The notes beneath the pieces were generated by a model. It saw nothing but the letters and a program-made list of their open reading frames with translations, was not told the DNA's origin and did no database searches. DNA of 13,847 nt from the NCBI GenBank assembly GCA_015494165.1, contig WGBS01000092.1, positions 1 through 13,847 on the forward strand, in the 5' to 3' direction. Made by a program: the position numbers and the translations under genes. Shown here piece after piece: positions 1-7,219 of the stretch. Origin of the DNA: Gammaproteobacteria bacterium. Its GTDB lineage: Bacteria > Pseudomonadota > Gammaproteobacteria > S144-34. The first letter of the stretch is position 1; the number at the start of each line of letters is the position of its first letter.

Positions 1-721
1 GGATGGTGGGGACCTCGCCCTCCACGCCCGGCAGGCGGCGCCGCTCCACCGGCCCCAGGCCCTCGAGCTTCTCGGTGTTGACCACGGCGTTCGCCTCGTC
101 GAGCGGCACCGCCGAGCCCGTGTAGCCGGTGCCGCCGCCGCGCGGGATCACGGTGAGGCCGAGGCCGGCGCAGGCGCGCACGATGCCCGCGACCTCCTCC
201 TCGCGGTCGGGCGAGATCACCACGAAGGGCAGCTCCACGCGCCAGTCGGTGGCGTCGGTGGCGTGGGCCACCCGCGCGTAGGGGGAGAAGTCGACGTTGT
301 CTCGCCGGGTGACGCGGGCGAGCGCCCGCAGGGCGCGGCGGCGCAGCTCGAGCTGGCGCGGGAACCAAGCCTCGAAGCGCGCCACGGCCTCGCGCGCCGC
401 CGTGGCGAGCCGCAGCGCCAGCGGGTTGCCCTCGGCGCGCGACTCGATCTCGGCGATGCGCCGGCGCATGGCGGCCACCAGGGCCGCGCGCCGGCCGCGG
501 TCGGCGAGCAGGTCCTCCTGCAGGAAGGGGTTGCGGGAGACGACCCACAGGTCGCCGAGCACCTCGAACAGGAGCCGTGCGGAGATGCCGGTGCGGCGCG
601 AGCCGCGCAGCCGCTCGATCACCTCCCACATCTCCTCGCCGAGGAAGCGGACCACGATCTCGCGGTCCGAAAAGGAGGTGTAGTTGTAGGGGATCTCGCG
701 GATGCGCTGGGTGTCGCTCAT
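1..721 (-). CDS. DUF3683 / FAD-linked oxidoreductase, N-terminal part (cut by window edge)
   Basis: The frame runs from ATG at 721 to the window edge with no stop, giving the first 240 residues. Residues 1-90 (MSDTQRIREIPYNYTSFSDR start) match my memory of the DUF3683 domain, found at the N-terminus of very large proteobacterial proteins that combine an FAD_binding_4/lactate-dehydrogenase-type oxidase with a C-terminal Fe-S reductase domain. From about residue 165 a PCMH-type FAD fold begins (VVISPDREEEV), with the PRGGGTGYTG pyrophosphate loop at 193-202. Family members are roughly 1,200-1,300 residues, so about four fifths lies outside. The likely role is oxidation of a 2-hydroxyacid with electron transfer to Fe-S clusters; the substrate cannot be told. 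No clear Shine-Dalgarno precedes the ATG. The start is chosen because the conserved N-terminus begins there. Confidence 0.85.
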   Translation of the reverse strand, partial: MSDTQRIREIPYNYTSFSDREIVVRFLGEEMWEVIERLRGSRRTGISARLLFEVLGDLWVVSRNPFLQEDLLADRGRRAALVAAMRRRIAEIESRAEGNPLALRLATAAREAVARFEAWFPRQLELRRRALRALARVTRRDNVDFSPYARVAHATDATDWRVELPFVVISPDREEEVAGIVRACAGLGLTVIPRGGGTGYTGSAVPLDEANAVVNTEKLEGLGPVERRRLPGVEGEVPTI

Positions 722-791
722 CGGCCGCCCGCCAACGGGGGCCGCACATTCTACCGGAAGGGCGGACGTGCCGCAGATCGGCCCCGCACGC

Positions 792-833
792 AAGAAAGGC
801 GGCGGGGGGCGGTCCGCCCGCCCCCCCGCCGCC
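792..833 (-). terminator. Intrinsic terminator of the peroxidase-phosphoesterase-cytochrome operon
   Basis: On the minus strand a very GC-rich stem of about 15 bp (GGCGGCGGGGGGCGG at 798-812 pairing with the C-rich arm at 816-831, one bulge) is followed directly by TTTCTT (797-792). It lies about 40 bp past the cytochrome stop codon, in the right orientation to end that operon. Confidence 0.7.
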
Positions 834-873
834 CCTTGGTCGCCGGCCCGGGGACCGCGGCCTGTCGGCCGCT

Positions 874-1290
874 TCAGTGCTTGCCCGGCTCGAGGGGCAC
901 GCCGCGGCGCTCGTAGGTGATGTAGGCCTCGAGCGCGATCATGCGCGGGTCGTCGAGCGGCAGCGGCTTGCCCTCGAGCGGGTTCTCGATGCACCAGTTG
1001 ATCATCTGGCGCAGGGTGGCCACCTGCCCGAGCTGCTTCTGGAACTTGGGATAGGTCTCGGGGTGGGTGTTGGCGCCGTTCGGATGGCACATGTCGCAGG
1101 AGACCGAGTTGCCGCCCAGCTTGCCGCTGTGGAAGAGCTTCTCGCCCTCCGCGACCACCGCCATGAACTCCTTGCGCCACTTCTCGAGGTCGGCCTTGGT
1201 GAACTCGTCGGCGCCGGCCGGGGCGGCCCCCAGGGCGAGCGCCGCCACGCCGGCGGCTGCGAGCCGCTTGATGGTGTCGTGGTACCGCAT
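874..1290 (-). CDS. Small periplasmic monoheme c-type cytochrome (SoxX/SoxA-like)
   Basis: This 138-residue protein has a Sec signal peptide (RL-AAAGVAALALGAAPAGA, cleavage near residue 27) and one covalent heme site, CDMCH, at residues 65-69. Likely distal heme ligands are Met96 or Met117 (DDPRMIALEAYI). The compact fold and the C-terminal M-x-ALEAYI pattern recall SoxX/SoxA-type cytochromes, but no sox genes are present, so a thiosulfate role is not supported. The frame is open further upstream; ATG 1290 is chosen because AGAGGAGGAG lies just upstream and the signal peptide starts there. It is the last gene of the operon, 47 bp after the phosphoesterase and before the terminator. Inference: it is the electron partner of the MauG-like peroxidase. 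Confidence 0.85.
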   Translation of the reverse strand: MRYHDTIKRLAAAGVAALALGAAPAGADEFTKADLEKWRKEFMAVVAEGEKLFHSGKLGGNSVSCDMCHPNGANTHPETYPKFQKQLGQVATLRQMINWCIENPLEGKPLPLDDPRMIALEAYITYERRGVPLEPGKH

Positions 1291-1337
1291 GGTCCTCGCT
1301 CCTCCTCTCGATCCGGGATGCCGCTTGCGCGCCGCCA

Positions 1338-2414
<1,077 letters not shown>

Positions 2415-2427
2415 GGCTCCACTCCTC

Positions 2428-3567
2428 CTAGCGTGCCCGCGCGGTGCGCGTCGGGGCCGTCTCGGCCCGCGCGCGCGCCGCCTGCGCGAAGCGCGGGCTG
2501 GTCAGCGACTTGAGAAACTCGACGAGGTCCTTCTTCTCCTGCTCGGTGAGCTTGAGCGGCCGGATGCCGCCGTCGAGGAAGTCGTTGGCCTCGCCGCCCT
2601 TGTCGTAGAACTCGACGACCTCCTCCAGCGTCTTGAGGCTGCCGTCGTGCATGTAGGGGGCGGTCACCGCCACGTTGCGCAGCGTGGGCGTCTTGAAGCG
2701 CCCGAGGTCCGAGATGCGGCCGGTGACGGCGAAGCGCCCGAGCTCCGAGACCTCGGCCTGGGTGAGGACGGACTCGTCGAGGCTCGCCCCCTTGGCCTTG
2801 GCCTCGCGGAACTTGGCCACGATCTCGTGCAGGCGCGGGGCGATGCGCTGGAAGCCGACGCCCAGGTTGTGGAAGTCGTTGTCGGTGAAGGTGGCGCTCG
2901 TCTGCTCGATCTTGTGGCAGTCCACGCAGCGGCCCTTGGTGCGGAAGATCTTGAGGCCGCGGATGGCGGACTCCGAGAGCGCGCTCTTGTCGCCGCCGTA
3001 GAGGTAGCGGTCGAAGGGCGAATCACCGGAGATCACGGTGCGCTCGAAGGCGGCGATGGCCTTGACCACGTGGTCGATGGTCACGGCTTCCGGCGCGACG
3101 CCGAAGACCTTGCGGAAGGCCTTGCGGTAGTACGGATCCTTGCGCACCACCTCCACGATGGGCTCGTGGCTCGGCAGGCCGTGCTCGATCGGGTTGACGA
3201 AGGGGTCCTTGGCCTGCTCCTCGAGGCTGGGCCGGCGCCCGTCCCAGAATTGGGTGGTGTAGTAGGCGGCGTTCACCACCGTGGGCGTGTTGCGCGTGCC
3301 CTTCTGCTTTCGGATGCCTTCGGCCACCGGCAGGCCGTCGGTGAAGGCGAGCTCCGGCTTGTGGCAGCTCGCGCAGCTGATCGTGCCGTCGGCGCTGAAG
3401 CGCTTCTCGTGAAAGAGGCGCTCGCCGAGCTTCACCTTCTCCGGGGTGATGGGGTTGTCCGCGGGCACCGGCACGGGCGGCAGGCCCAGGGGCGGCGCCC
3501 CCGCGGCCACCGCGGCCCACAGGGTGCCCGCGGCTGCGAGGGTGGAAAGGCTGATGCGGGATCGCAT
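2428..3567 (-). CDS. Di-heme cytochrome c peroxidase, MauG/BthA-like
   Basis: A 379-residue periplasmic di-heme protein. A signal peptide covers residues 1-24, heme 1 is C65-A-S-C-H69 and heme 2 is C214-V-D-C-H218. Trp108 (QFWDGR) occupies the position of the inter-heme Trp of bacterial peroxidases. FERTVISGDSPFDRYLYGG (175-193) and PYMHDGSLKTLEEVV (304-318) are family signatures. Tyr321 in VEFYDKGG stands about where classical CcpA enzymes have the distal Met, which favours the MauG/BthA-like branch (inference from remembered alignments). The role is H2O2-dependent oxidation, either peroxide removal or oxidative modification of a partner. The frame extends 36 codons upstream, but ATG 3567 has GGAGGAGGGAG in front and begins the signal peptide. 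First gene of the operon. The last 17 residues are a low-complexity Ala/Arg/Thr tail. Confidence 0.9.
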   Translation of the reverse strand: MRSRISLSTLAAAGTLWAAVAAGAPPLGLPPVPVPADNPITPEKVKLGERLFHEKRFSADGTISCASCHKPELAFTDGLPVAEGIRKQKGTRNTPTVVNAAYYTTQFWDGRRPSLEEQAKDPFVNPIEHGLPSHEPIVEVVRKDPYYRKAFRKVFGVAPEAVTIDHVVKAIAAFERTVISGDSPFDRYLYGGDKSALSESAIRGLKIFRTKGRCVDCHKIEQTSATFTDNDFHNLGVGFQRIAPRLHEIVAKFREAKAKGASLDESVLTQAEVSELGRFAVTGRISDLGRFKTPTLRNVAVTAPYMHDGSLKTLEEVVEFYDKGGEANDFLDGGIRPLKLTEQEKKDLVEFLKSLTSPRFAQAARARAETAPTRTARAR

Positions 3568-3616
3568 GGCTCCCTCCTCCGGCTCGTTCTTCTTGAGGCG
3601 CCCCGCCGGACGGGGC

Positions 3617-3645
3617 AGATAAAGACTTGGACTAAGTCTATATCT
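3617..3645. promoter_or_regulatory. 29-nt palindrome, candidate operator of the peroxidase operon
   Basis: AGATAaAGACTT (3617-3628) and AAGTCTaTATCT (3634-3645) are reverse complements except for one A/A position, separated by GGACT. This is one of the most AT-rich spots in the window and lies just downstream of the promoter -10, where a bound repressor would block transcription. The half-site AGACTT/AAGTCT with AT flanks loosely recalls Rrf2-family operators, but the regulator is unknown. Confidence 0.6.
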
Positions 3646-3647
3646 AG

Positions 3648-3675
3648 AGCCTAGCGCTTCCCTGTCGCGTGTCAA
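3648..3675 (-). promoter_or_regulatory. Sigma-70-type promoter for the peroxidase operon
   Basis: A perfect -35 TTGACA (3675-3670) is followed after 16 bp by TAGGCT (3653-3648), a weak -10. Expected transcript start is near 3641, inside the palindrome, leaving a leader of about 75 nt before ATG 3567. Confidence 0.5.
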
Positions 3676-3696
3676 GACGGTGCGGTGGCGGCGAGC

Positions 3697-3730
3697 GCCC
3701 GGCCGGCGCGCGCGCCGGCCGTGTCCGGGC
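3697..3730. other. Long GC palindrome downstream of tRNA-Gln
   Basis: Positions 3700-3721 form a perfect 22-bp palindrome (CGGCCGGCGCG and its complement), with outer GCCCGG (3697-3702) and CCGGGC (3725-3730) also able to pair. It follows the tRNA 3' end on the minus strand but has no U-tract, so it may stop or process the tRNA transcript or insulate the next promoter. Confidence 0.5.
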
Positions 3731-3757
3731 GGGATGATGAGGGAGACGACAGGGAGT

Positions 3758-3831
3758 TGGCTGGGGGACCAGGATTCGAACCTGGGTTAGCGGGTCCAGA
3801 GCCCGCCGTCCTACCGCTAGACGATCCCCCA
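3758..3831 (-). tRNA. tRNA-Gln (anticodon CTG)
   Basis: A complete 74-nt cloverleaf on the minus strand, including an encoded CCA. The acceptor stem TGGGGGA/TCCCCCA begins with the U1-A72 pair and is followed by discriminator G73, both glutamine identity features. The D arm contains AGCGGTAGG. The anticodon stem GCGGG/CCCGC encloses loop CTCTGGA with anticodon CTG. The T arm is CCAGG-TTCGAAT-CCTGG. Confidence 0.95.
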
Positions 3832-3850
3832 AGGGTTGGAGACGGGCAAC

Positions 3851-3878
3851 AGTTTACGGGTTACGGCGCGGGATGCAA
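3851..3878 (-). promoter_or_regulatory. Possible promoter of tRNA-Gln
   Basis: TTGCAT (3878-3873), a 16-bp spacer and TAAACT (3856-3851) precede the tRNA 5' end by 19 bp. The -35 is only a partial match. It lies within the 3' end of the four-helix-bundle gene, and the -10 lies in the flanking repeat. Confidence 0.35.
3853..3866 (+). repeat. Left inverted repeat flanking the four-helix-bundle gene
   Basis: TTTACGGGTTACGG matches the minus-strand sequence CTTACGGGATACGG at 4312-4299 in 12 of 14 positions. It contains the gene's stop codon and the same 7-nt phrasing as the heptamer tracts elsewhere in the window. Confidence 0.5.
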
Positions 3879-4292
3879 CGGCGTCGGGACCGGAGGCCGG
3901 GCGCGCTGCACGTGCCGGAGCAGCGCGTTGAGCATCCGGGTCAGCTCGAGCGAGCGGGCGGCGAGCCGTTGCGCCACGTCGCGCTCCAGCACGCCCAGCT
4001 CGGCGGCGATATAGAGCTGTGTACGCAGCTCGCCGCAGGATCCACGCGCGATCCGCAGAAAGCGCGAGAAATCTCTGCGAAAGCCGCGCTCGTGCCCCTC
4101 GGCGATGTTCGACGGAACCGAGAGCGCCGAGCGCAGCATCTGGTCACGCAGCGCCCACCACGTCGGTTCGGTAGGAACGTCCTTCGCGGCCTCGTGCACG
4201 TCCACGCACAGGCGGCACGCCGCGCGCCATACCCGCAGGTTCTCGAGGGCGTCGGACCGCCTTCCCTGCTGCCGGTGGCCGTCCCTGTCCAC
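3861..4292 (-). CDS. Four-helix-bundle protein (S23 / 23S rRNA intervening-sequence protein family)
   Basis: The 143-residue product shows family hallmarks: ENLRVWRAACRL near residue 17, LRDQMLRSALSVPSNIAEGHERG (48-70) and FSRFLRIARGSCGELRTQL (75-93). These proteins form basic four-helix bundles, first noted inside spirochaete 23S rRNA intervening sequences and also related to Avd of diversity-generating retroelements. No retroelement or rRNA gene is visible here, so its role is unknown. The start is GTG 4292 with no convincing Shine-Dalgarno. It sits between rpsI and tRNA-Gln, and short inverted repeats cover its stop and lie just upstream of its start, which suggests a gene carried in as a cassette (inference). 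Confidence 0.75.
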   Translation of the reverse strand: MDRDGHRQQGRRSDALENLRVWRAACRLCVDVHEAAKDVPTEPTWWALRDQMLRSALSVPSNIAEGHERGFRRDFSRFLRIARGSCGELRTQLYIAAELGVLERDVAQRLAARSLELTRMLNALLRHVQRARPPVPTPLHPAP

Positions 4293-4298
4293 CGTACA

Positions 4299-4312
4299 CC
4301 GTATCCCGTAAG
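4299..4312 (-). repeat. Right inverted repeat flanking the four-helix-bundle gene
   Basis: On the minus strand CTTACGGGATACGG; see the left repeat at 3853-3866. Plus-strand phrasing CCGTACA-CCGTATC-CCGTAAG (4292-4312) shows the 7-nt periodicity of the heptamer tracts at 8115-8198 and in the trpD-trpC spacer. Confidence 0.5.
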
Positions 4313-4319
4313 CCTCGCG

Positions 4320-4721
4320 TCAGCGCTTGGAGTACTGCGGGCGCTTGCGGGCCTTGTGGAGGCCGGGCTTCTTGCGCTCGACCATACGCGCGTCGCGCGT
4401 GACGAGGCCGGCGCGGCGCAGCGCGGGGCGCAGGCTCTCGTCGTAGGCGATGAGGGCGCGGGTGATGCCGTGGCGGATGGCGCCGGCCTGGCCGCTGATG
4501 CCGCCGCCCTTGACCGTGACCTTGACGTCGAAACGGTCGGTCATCTCCACGAGCTCGAGCGGCTGGCGCACGATCATGCGCGCCGTCTCGCGGCCGAAGT
4601 ACTGGTCGAGCGGGCGGCCGTTGACGATGATCTGGCCGCTGCCCCCCTCCTTGAGGAAGACACGCGCGGTGGAGGTCTTGCGCCTGCCGGTGCCGTAGTA
4701 GTAGTTCTGGGCCTGTGCCAT
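4320..4721 (-). CDS. rpsI: 30S ribosomal protein S9
   Basis: 133 residues, full length for S9. The N-terminal YYYGTGRRKTSTARVFLKEG (7-26) and the basic C-terminal tail GLHKARKRPQYSKR (120-133), which reaches the ribosomal P site, are both intact. ATG 4721 lies 22 bp after the rplM stop, the standard L13-S9 operon. No terminator follows. The next gene downstream on the same strand is the four-helix-bundle gene. Confidence 0.98.
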   Translation of the reverse strand: MAQAQNYYYGTGRRKTSTARVFLKEGGSGQIIVNGRPLDQYFGRETARMIVRQPLELVEMTDRFDVKVTVKGGGISGQAGAIRHGITRALIAYDESLRPALRRAGLVTRDARMVERKKPGLHKARKRPQYSKR

Positions 4722-4743
4722 GTCGCGTGCTCCGGGGCTGCGC

Positions 4744-5172
4744 TCAGATGTCCAGCGGCTTCGGCTGCTGGGCCTGGTGCGGATGCTCGGGCCCGGCGTA
4801 GACCTTGAGCTTCCGGAACATGGCGCGCCCGAGGGGGTTGCGCGGCAGCATGCCGCGCACCGCGCGCTCGATGACGCGCTCGGGGTGCTTCTGCAGGAGC
4901 TTCTCGAGGGTGATCGACTTGATGCCGCCGGGGTAGCCCGTGTGCCAGTGGTAGACCTTGTCGGTCATCTTGCGCCCGGTCACGCGGACCTTCTCGGCGT
5001 TGACCACGATGATGTAGTCACCGGTGTCCACGTGCGGGGTGTACACTGGCTTGTGCTTGCCGCGCAGGCGCCGCGCGATCTCGGAGGCCAGGCGCCCGAG
5101 CGTCTTGCCCGTGGCGTCCACCACGTACCAGTCACGGCGCACCGTCTCGGGCCTTGCGTTGTAGGTCCGCAT
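4744..5172 (-). CDS. rplM: 50S ribosomal protein L13
   Basis: 142 residues, the usual bacterial L13 length. Typical segments are WYVVDATGKTLGRLAS, GDYIIVVNAEKVRVTGRK, the WHTGYPGG loop and VRGMLPRNPLGRAMFRKLKVY. ATG 5172 is favoured over upstream in-frame possibilities because the conserved MRTYNARPETVRRDWYVVD start lies there, with GGAG about 10 nt upstream. It is transcribed with rpsI from the promoter at 5259-5231. Confidence 0.98.
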   Translation of the reverse strand: MRTYNARPETVRRDWYVVDATGKTLGRLASEIARRLRGKHKPVYTPHVDTGDYIIVVNAEKVRVTGRKMTDKVYHWHTGYPGGIKSITLEKLLQKHPERVIERAVRGMLPRNPLGRAMFRKLKVYAGPEHPHQAQQPKPLDI

Positions 5173-5230
5173 CGGTCCGTCTCCGCAGAAAAACTGAGGC
5201 CTGGAGCGTCCCCGGCGGGGAAGGCGGCAT

Positions 5231-5259
5231 AGGATAGCGGCAGCCCCGCGACGGCACAA
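5231..5259 (-). promoter_or_regulatory. rplM: Promoter of rplM-rpsI
   Basis: TTGTGC (5259-5254), a 17-bp spacer and TATCCT (5236-5231) give an expected start near 5224 and a leader of about 50 nt containing a CCCC-GCC-GGGG hairpin. Because this promoter lies downstream of the terminator at 5350-5383, rplM does not need the upstream TTGACA promoter. Confidence 0.6.
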
Positions 5260-5349
5260 GGGGCGGCGCCAGGAAACCGCAAAGACGGATGCACGCGGCC
5301 CGGCACGGCGCCCGACGCGCCCGAGCGTCCGGGCGAGACGCCGTGAGCC

Positions 5350-5383
5350 AAAAAAAAAGGCGCGGCAAGTGGGGACCGCGCCT
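5350..5383 (-). terminator. Strong intrinsic terminator upstream of rplM
   Basis: A perfect 8-bp stem AGGCGCGG/CCGCGCCT (5383-5376 with 5365-5358), 10-nt loop, then an uninterrupted T-run to 5350. It lies about 200 bp past the ferredoxin stop, but much nearer (about 70-95 nt) to the promoter at 5478-5452. Confidence 0.85.
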
Positions 5384-5445
5384 AAAACCACCAAAGGAGG
5401 ATGGAGGAGTCGATCGCTGAGTACCGGTCCGGTGCATCAGCGTAT
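5350..5445 (-). ncRNA. Candidate small RNA with anti-Shine-Dalgarno segment
   Basis: A self-contained unit with promoter at 5478-5452 and intrinsic terminator at 5383-5350. The predicted RNA of about 95 nt has three parts. A 5' hairpin pairs GCTGA (5441-5437) with TCAGC (5420-5416), with inner ACCG-GAC-CGGT. A CU-rich stretch, CTCCTCCATCCTCCTTT (5409-5393), carries two copies of the core CCTCC. An 8-bp terminator stem with a U-tail follows. This layout (5' stem, unpaired pyrimidine seed, U-tailed terminator) is that of Hfq-dependent trans-acting sRNAs. The CCTCCTTT segment resembles the 16S rRNA 3' end, so it could pair with mRNA ribosome-binding sites. No known family was recognised. It could instead be an attenuated leader of rplM, but rplM has its own promoter. 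Confidence 0.55.
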
Positions 5446-5451
5446 ACACAG

Positions 5452-5478
5452 TTTCTAATATTCGAGGGGTCTTGTCAA
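5452..5478 (-). promoter_or_regulatory. Promoter of the candidate sRNA
   Basis: A perfect TTGACA (5478-5473) is followed by AT-rich sequence with TAGAAA (5457-5452) as the best -10. The spacer is 15 bp, shorter than ideal. Confidence 0.55.
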
Positions 5479-5483
5479 TACCC

Positions 5484-5495
5484 GGTGCCGGCACC
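5484..5495. promoter_or_regulatory. 12-bp palindrome next to the -35 element
   Basis: GGTGCCGGCACC is a perfect palindrome 5 bp upstream of the sRNA -35, where activators often bind. It could also arise by chance at this GC content. Confidence 0.3.
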
Positions 5496-5579
5496 TTCGG
5501 GCGCCCCTCACCCCGGCACGCAAGCGACTGATTTTTCGTGGACGGGTGGCGGTTCCGGCGAAACGGCCGGGCTGCGGCG

Positions 5580-5903
5580 TCACTCCGCCGCGTCCGGCAG
5601 GCGCAGGCGCTCGACGGGGCGCCCGCCGCGCAGGTGCGACTCGACGATCTCGTCGAGGTCCTCGGTGTCCACGTAGGTGTACCAGACGCCCTCGGGATAG
5701 ACGACCAGCACCGGCCCCTCCGCGCAGCGGTCGAGGCAGCCTGCGGTGTTGACGCGCACCCCGCCGGGCCCCGCCAGCCCCAGGGCCTTGACGCGCGCCT
5801 TCATGTGGTCGCGCGCGGCCTGCGCGCCGTGGTCCTGGCAGCAGGGCGAGCCGTCCTCGCGCCGGTTGGTGCAGAAGAAGACGTGATGGCGGTAGTAGCC
5901 CAT
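5580..5903 (-). CDS. Thioredoxin-like 2Fe-2S ferredoxin
   Basis: A 107-residue cytosolic protein of the (2Fe-2S) ferredoxin / NuoE-like thioredoxin fold. The start YYRHHVFFCTN is characteristic, and the likely cluster ligands are Cys11, Cys22 (or adjacent Cys21), Cys56 and Cys60 (NTAGCLDRC). Function in electron transfer is general; the partner is unknown. ATG 5903 is preferred because homologues begin right before YYxHHVFFC. ATG 5918 is in frame five codons upstream, and neither has a clear Shine-Dalgarno. It diverges from the GlcF-like gene across only 72 bp. Confidence 0.85.
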   Translation of the reverse strand: MGYYRHHVFFCTNRREDGSPCCQDHGAQAARDHMKARVKALGLAGPGGVRVNTAGCLDRCAEGPVLVVYPEGVWYTYVDTEDLDEIVESHLRGGRPVERLRLPDAAE

Positions 5904-5975
5904 GGCGGCGCCAAGCATACGCGCGCACGCCCCCGCGCGCTAGCATTGCGCCTTCGCCGGCCACCGGGAGCGCCC

Positions 5976-7205
5976 GTGAGCGAGACCACGCCACCGTCCG
6001 AGGCCGCCCGCCGCATCGTGGCGGACGCGGACCGCTGCGTGCAGTGCGGTCTGTGCCTGCCGGTGTGCCCGACCTACGGGCTGCTGCGAGAGGAGGCCGA
6101 CTCGCCGCGCGGGCGCATCGCGCTGGCGCGGGCGCTGGCCGCGGGGGCGCTGGCGCCGGACCCCGTCCTCGCCGGACACCTGCGGCGCTGCCTGCTGTGC
6201 CGCGCGTGCGAGGCCATGTGCCCGGCCGGGGTTCCCTTCGCGCGCATCATGGACGCGGCACGCGCACGGGCCCCGGCGACCGACCGCTCGGCGCCCCTGC
6301 GCAGCCTGCTGCGCAGGCCGCGGCTGCTGCGGGCAGGCGTGCACGCGCTGCGCGCCGCCCGGCGCACGGGCCTGGCCGCGGCGGCGGCGCGGCTGCCGCT
6401 GCTGCCCGTGCCCCTGCGGCGGTCTGTCACCCTTCTGCCGACGCCTGCGCGCCCGGTGCGCGTCGCCGGCCGGCGCGCCGGGCCGGAAGCGGGGCCCAGG
6501 GTGTGGCTCTTCCCGGGCTGCACGGGCGAGGCCCTCGATGCGCGCACCGTCGCGGACGCCCTGGACGCGCTCGCCGCCCTGGGCTTCCGGGTGCGCGTTC
6601 CGGAGCGGCACCTGTGCTGCGGCGCGCTGGCCCTGCACGCCGGCCGCTCGGCCGAGGCGCGTGCCCTCGCGGCACGGGCAGCCGCCGCCCTCGCCGACGA
6701 CGGCGAGGCGCCGGTCGTCGCGGTCGCCAGCGGCTGCGCGCTGAACCTGGCCGAGGCCGACGCCCTCGGCCAGCCCGGCCTCGCCGCCCGCGCGCGCGAA
6801 CTCACCGCCTTCCTCGCCGCGACCCCGTGGCCGCGCGCGCCGTCCCTGCGCCCCGTGCGGCTGCGTGTCCTCCCGCACGCACCGTGCAGCCTCGCCCACG
6901 GGCTGCGCGCCGCTGGCGCGGTCGAGGCGCTGCTCCGGCGGGTGCCGGGGCTGGAGGTCGTCCGCGCGGCGGACGCGCCCGCCTGCTGCGGCGGCGCCGG
7001 CGCCTATGCCTTCGAGGAGCCGGAGCTCAGCGCCGCCCTGCGCGCGCAATGGGCGGAACGCCTCACCGCCCTGCGCCCGCAGGCCGTGGCCACGCCGAAC
7101 CTGGGCTGCGCCCTGCAGCTCGGAGCGGCCGCACGGGAAGCTGGCCTCGAGCTCGAGGTGCTGCACCCGGTGAGCCTGCTCGCACGCGCGTTGGGACGCG
7201 CCTGA
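5976..7205 (+). CDS. GlcF-like iron-sulfur oxidoreductase subunit
   Basis: The 409-residue protein has two N-terminal 4Fe-4S sites, CVQCGLC-x3-CP (C21, C24, C27, C31) and CLLCRAC-x3-CP (C72, C75, C78, C82), then two CCG-domain motifs (HLCCGA and PACCGGAG). The first half resembles glycolate oxidase subunit GlcF, including PTYGLLREEADSPRGRI. GlcF passes electrons from the FAD subunits GlcD/GlcE, which are not adjacent. The only FAD oxidase in the window is the DUF3683 gene 5 kb away, so the substrate is unassigned. GTG 5976 is chosen because GGGAG lies 5 bp upstream and the conserved sequence starts soon after. The larger open frame upstream runs antisense to the ferredoxin and is not coding. 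coq7 follows after 14 bp, probably in one transcript. Confidence 0.85.
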   Translation: MSETTPPSEAARRIVADADRCVQCGLCLPVCPTYGLLREEADSPRGRIALARALAAGALAPDPVLAGHLRRCLLCRACEAMCPAGVPFARIMDAARARAPATDRSAPLRSLLRRPRLLRAGVHALRAARRTGLAAAAARLPLLPVPLRRSVTLLPTPARPVRVAGRRAGPEAGPRVWLFPGCTGEALDARTVADALDALAALGFRVRVPERHLCCGALALHAGRSAEARALAARAAAALADDGEAPVVAVASGCALNLAEADALGQPGLAARARELTAFLAATPWPRAPSLRPVRLRVLPHAPCSLAHGLRAAGAVEALLRRVPGLEVVRAADAPACCGGAGAYAFEEPELSAALRAQWAERLTALRPQAVATPNLGCALQLGAAAREAGLELEVLHPVSLLARALGRA

Positions 7206-7219
7206 GGCCCGGCGCTGAT

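Noticed and set aside
3758..4320. tRNA-Gln as the attachment site of an integrative element carrying the four-helix-bundle gene
   Set aside because: The gene lies on the 5' side of the tRNA, there is no duplicated tRNA 3' end, and no integrase is present.
5401..5676. Plus-strand 91-codon frame starting right after AAAGGAGG
   Set aside because: The Shine-Dalgarno touches the ATG with no spacing, and the GGAGG is the complement of the sRNA seed. The frame runs antisense into the ferredoxin gene.
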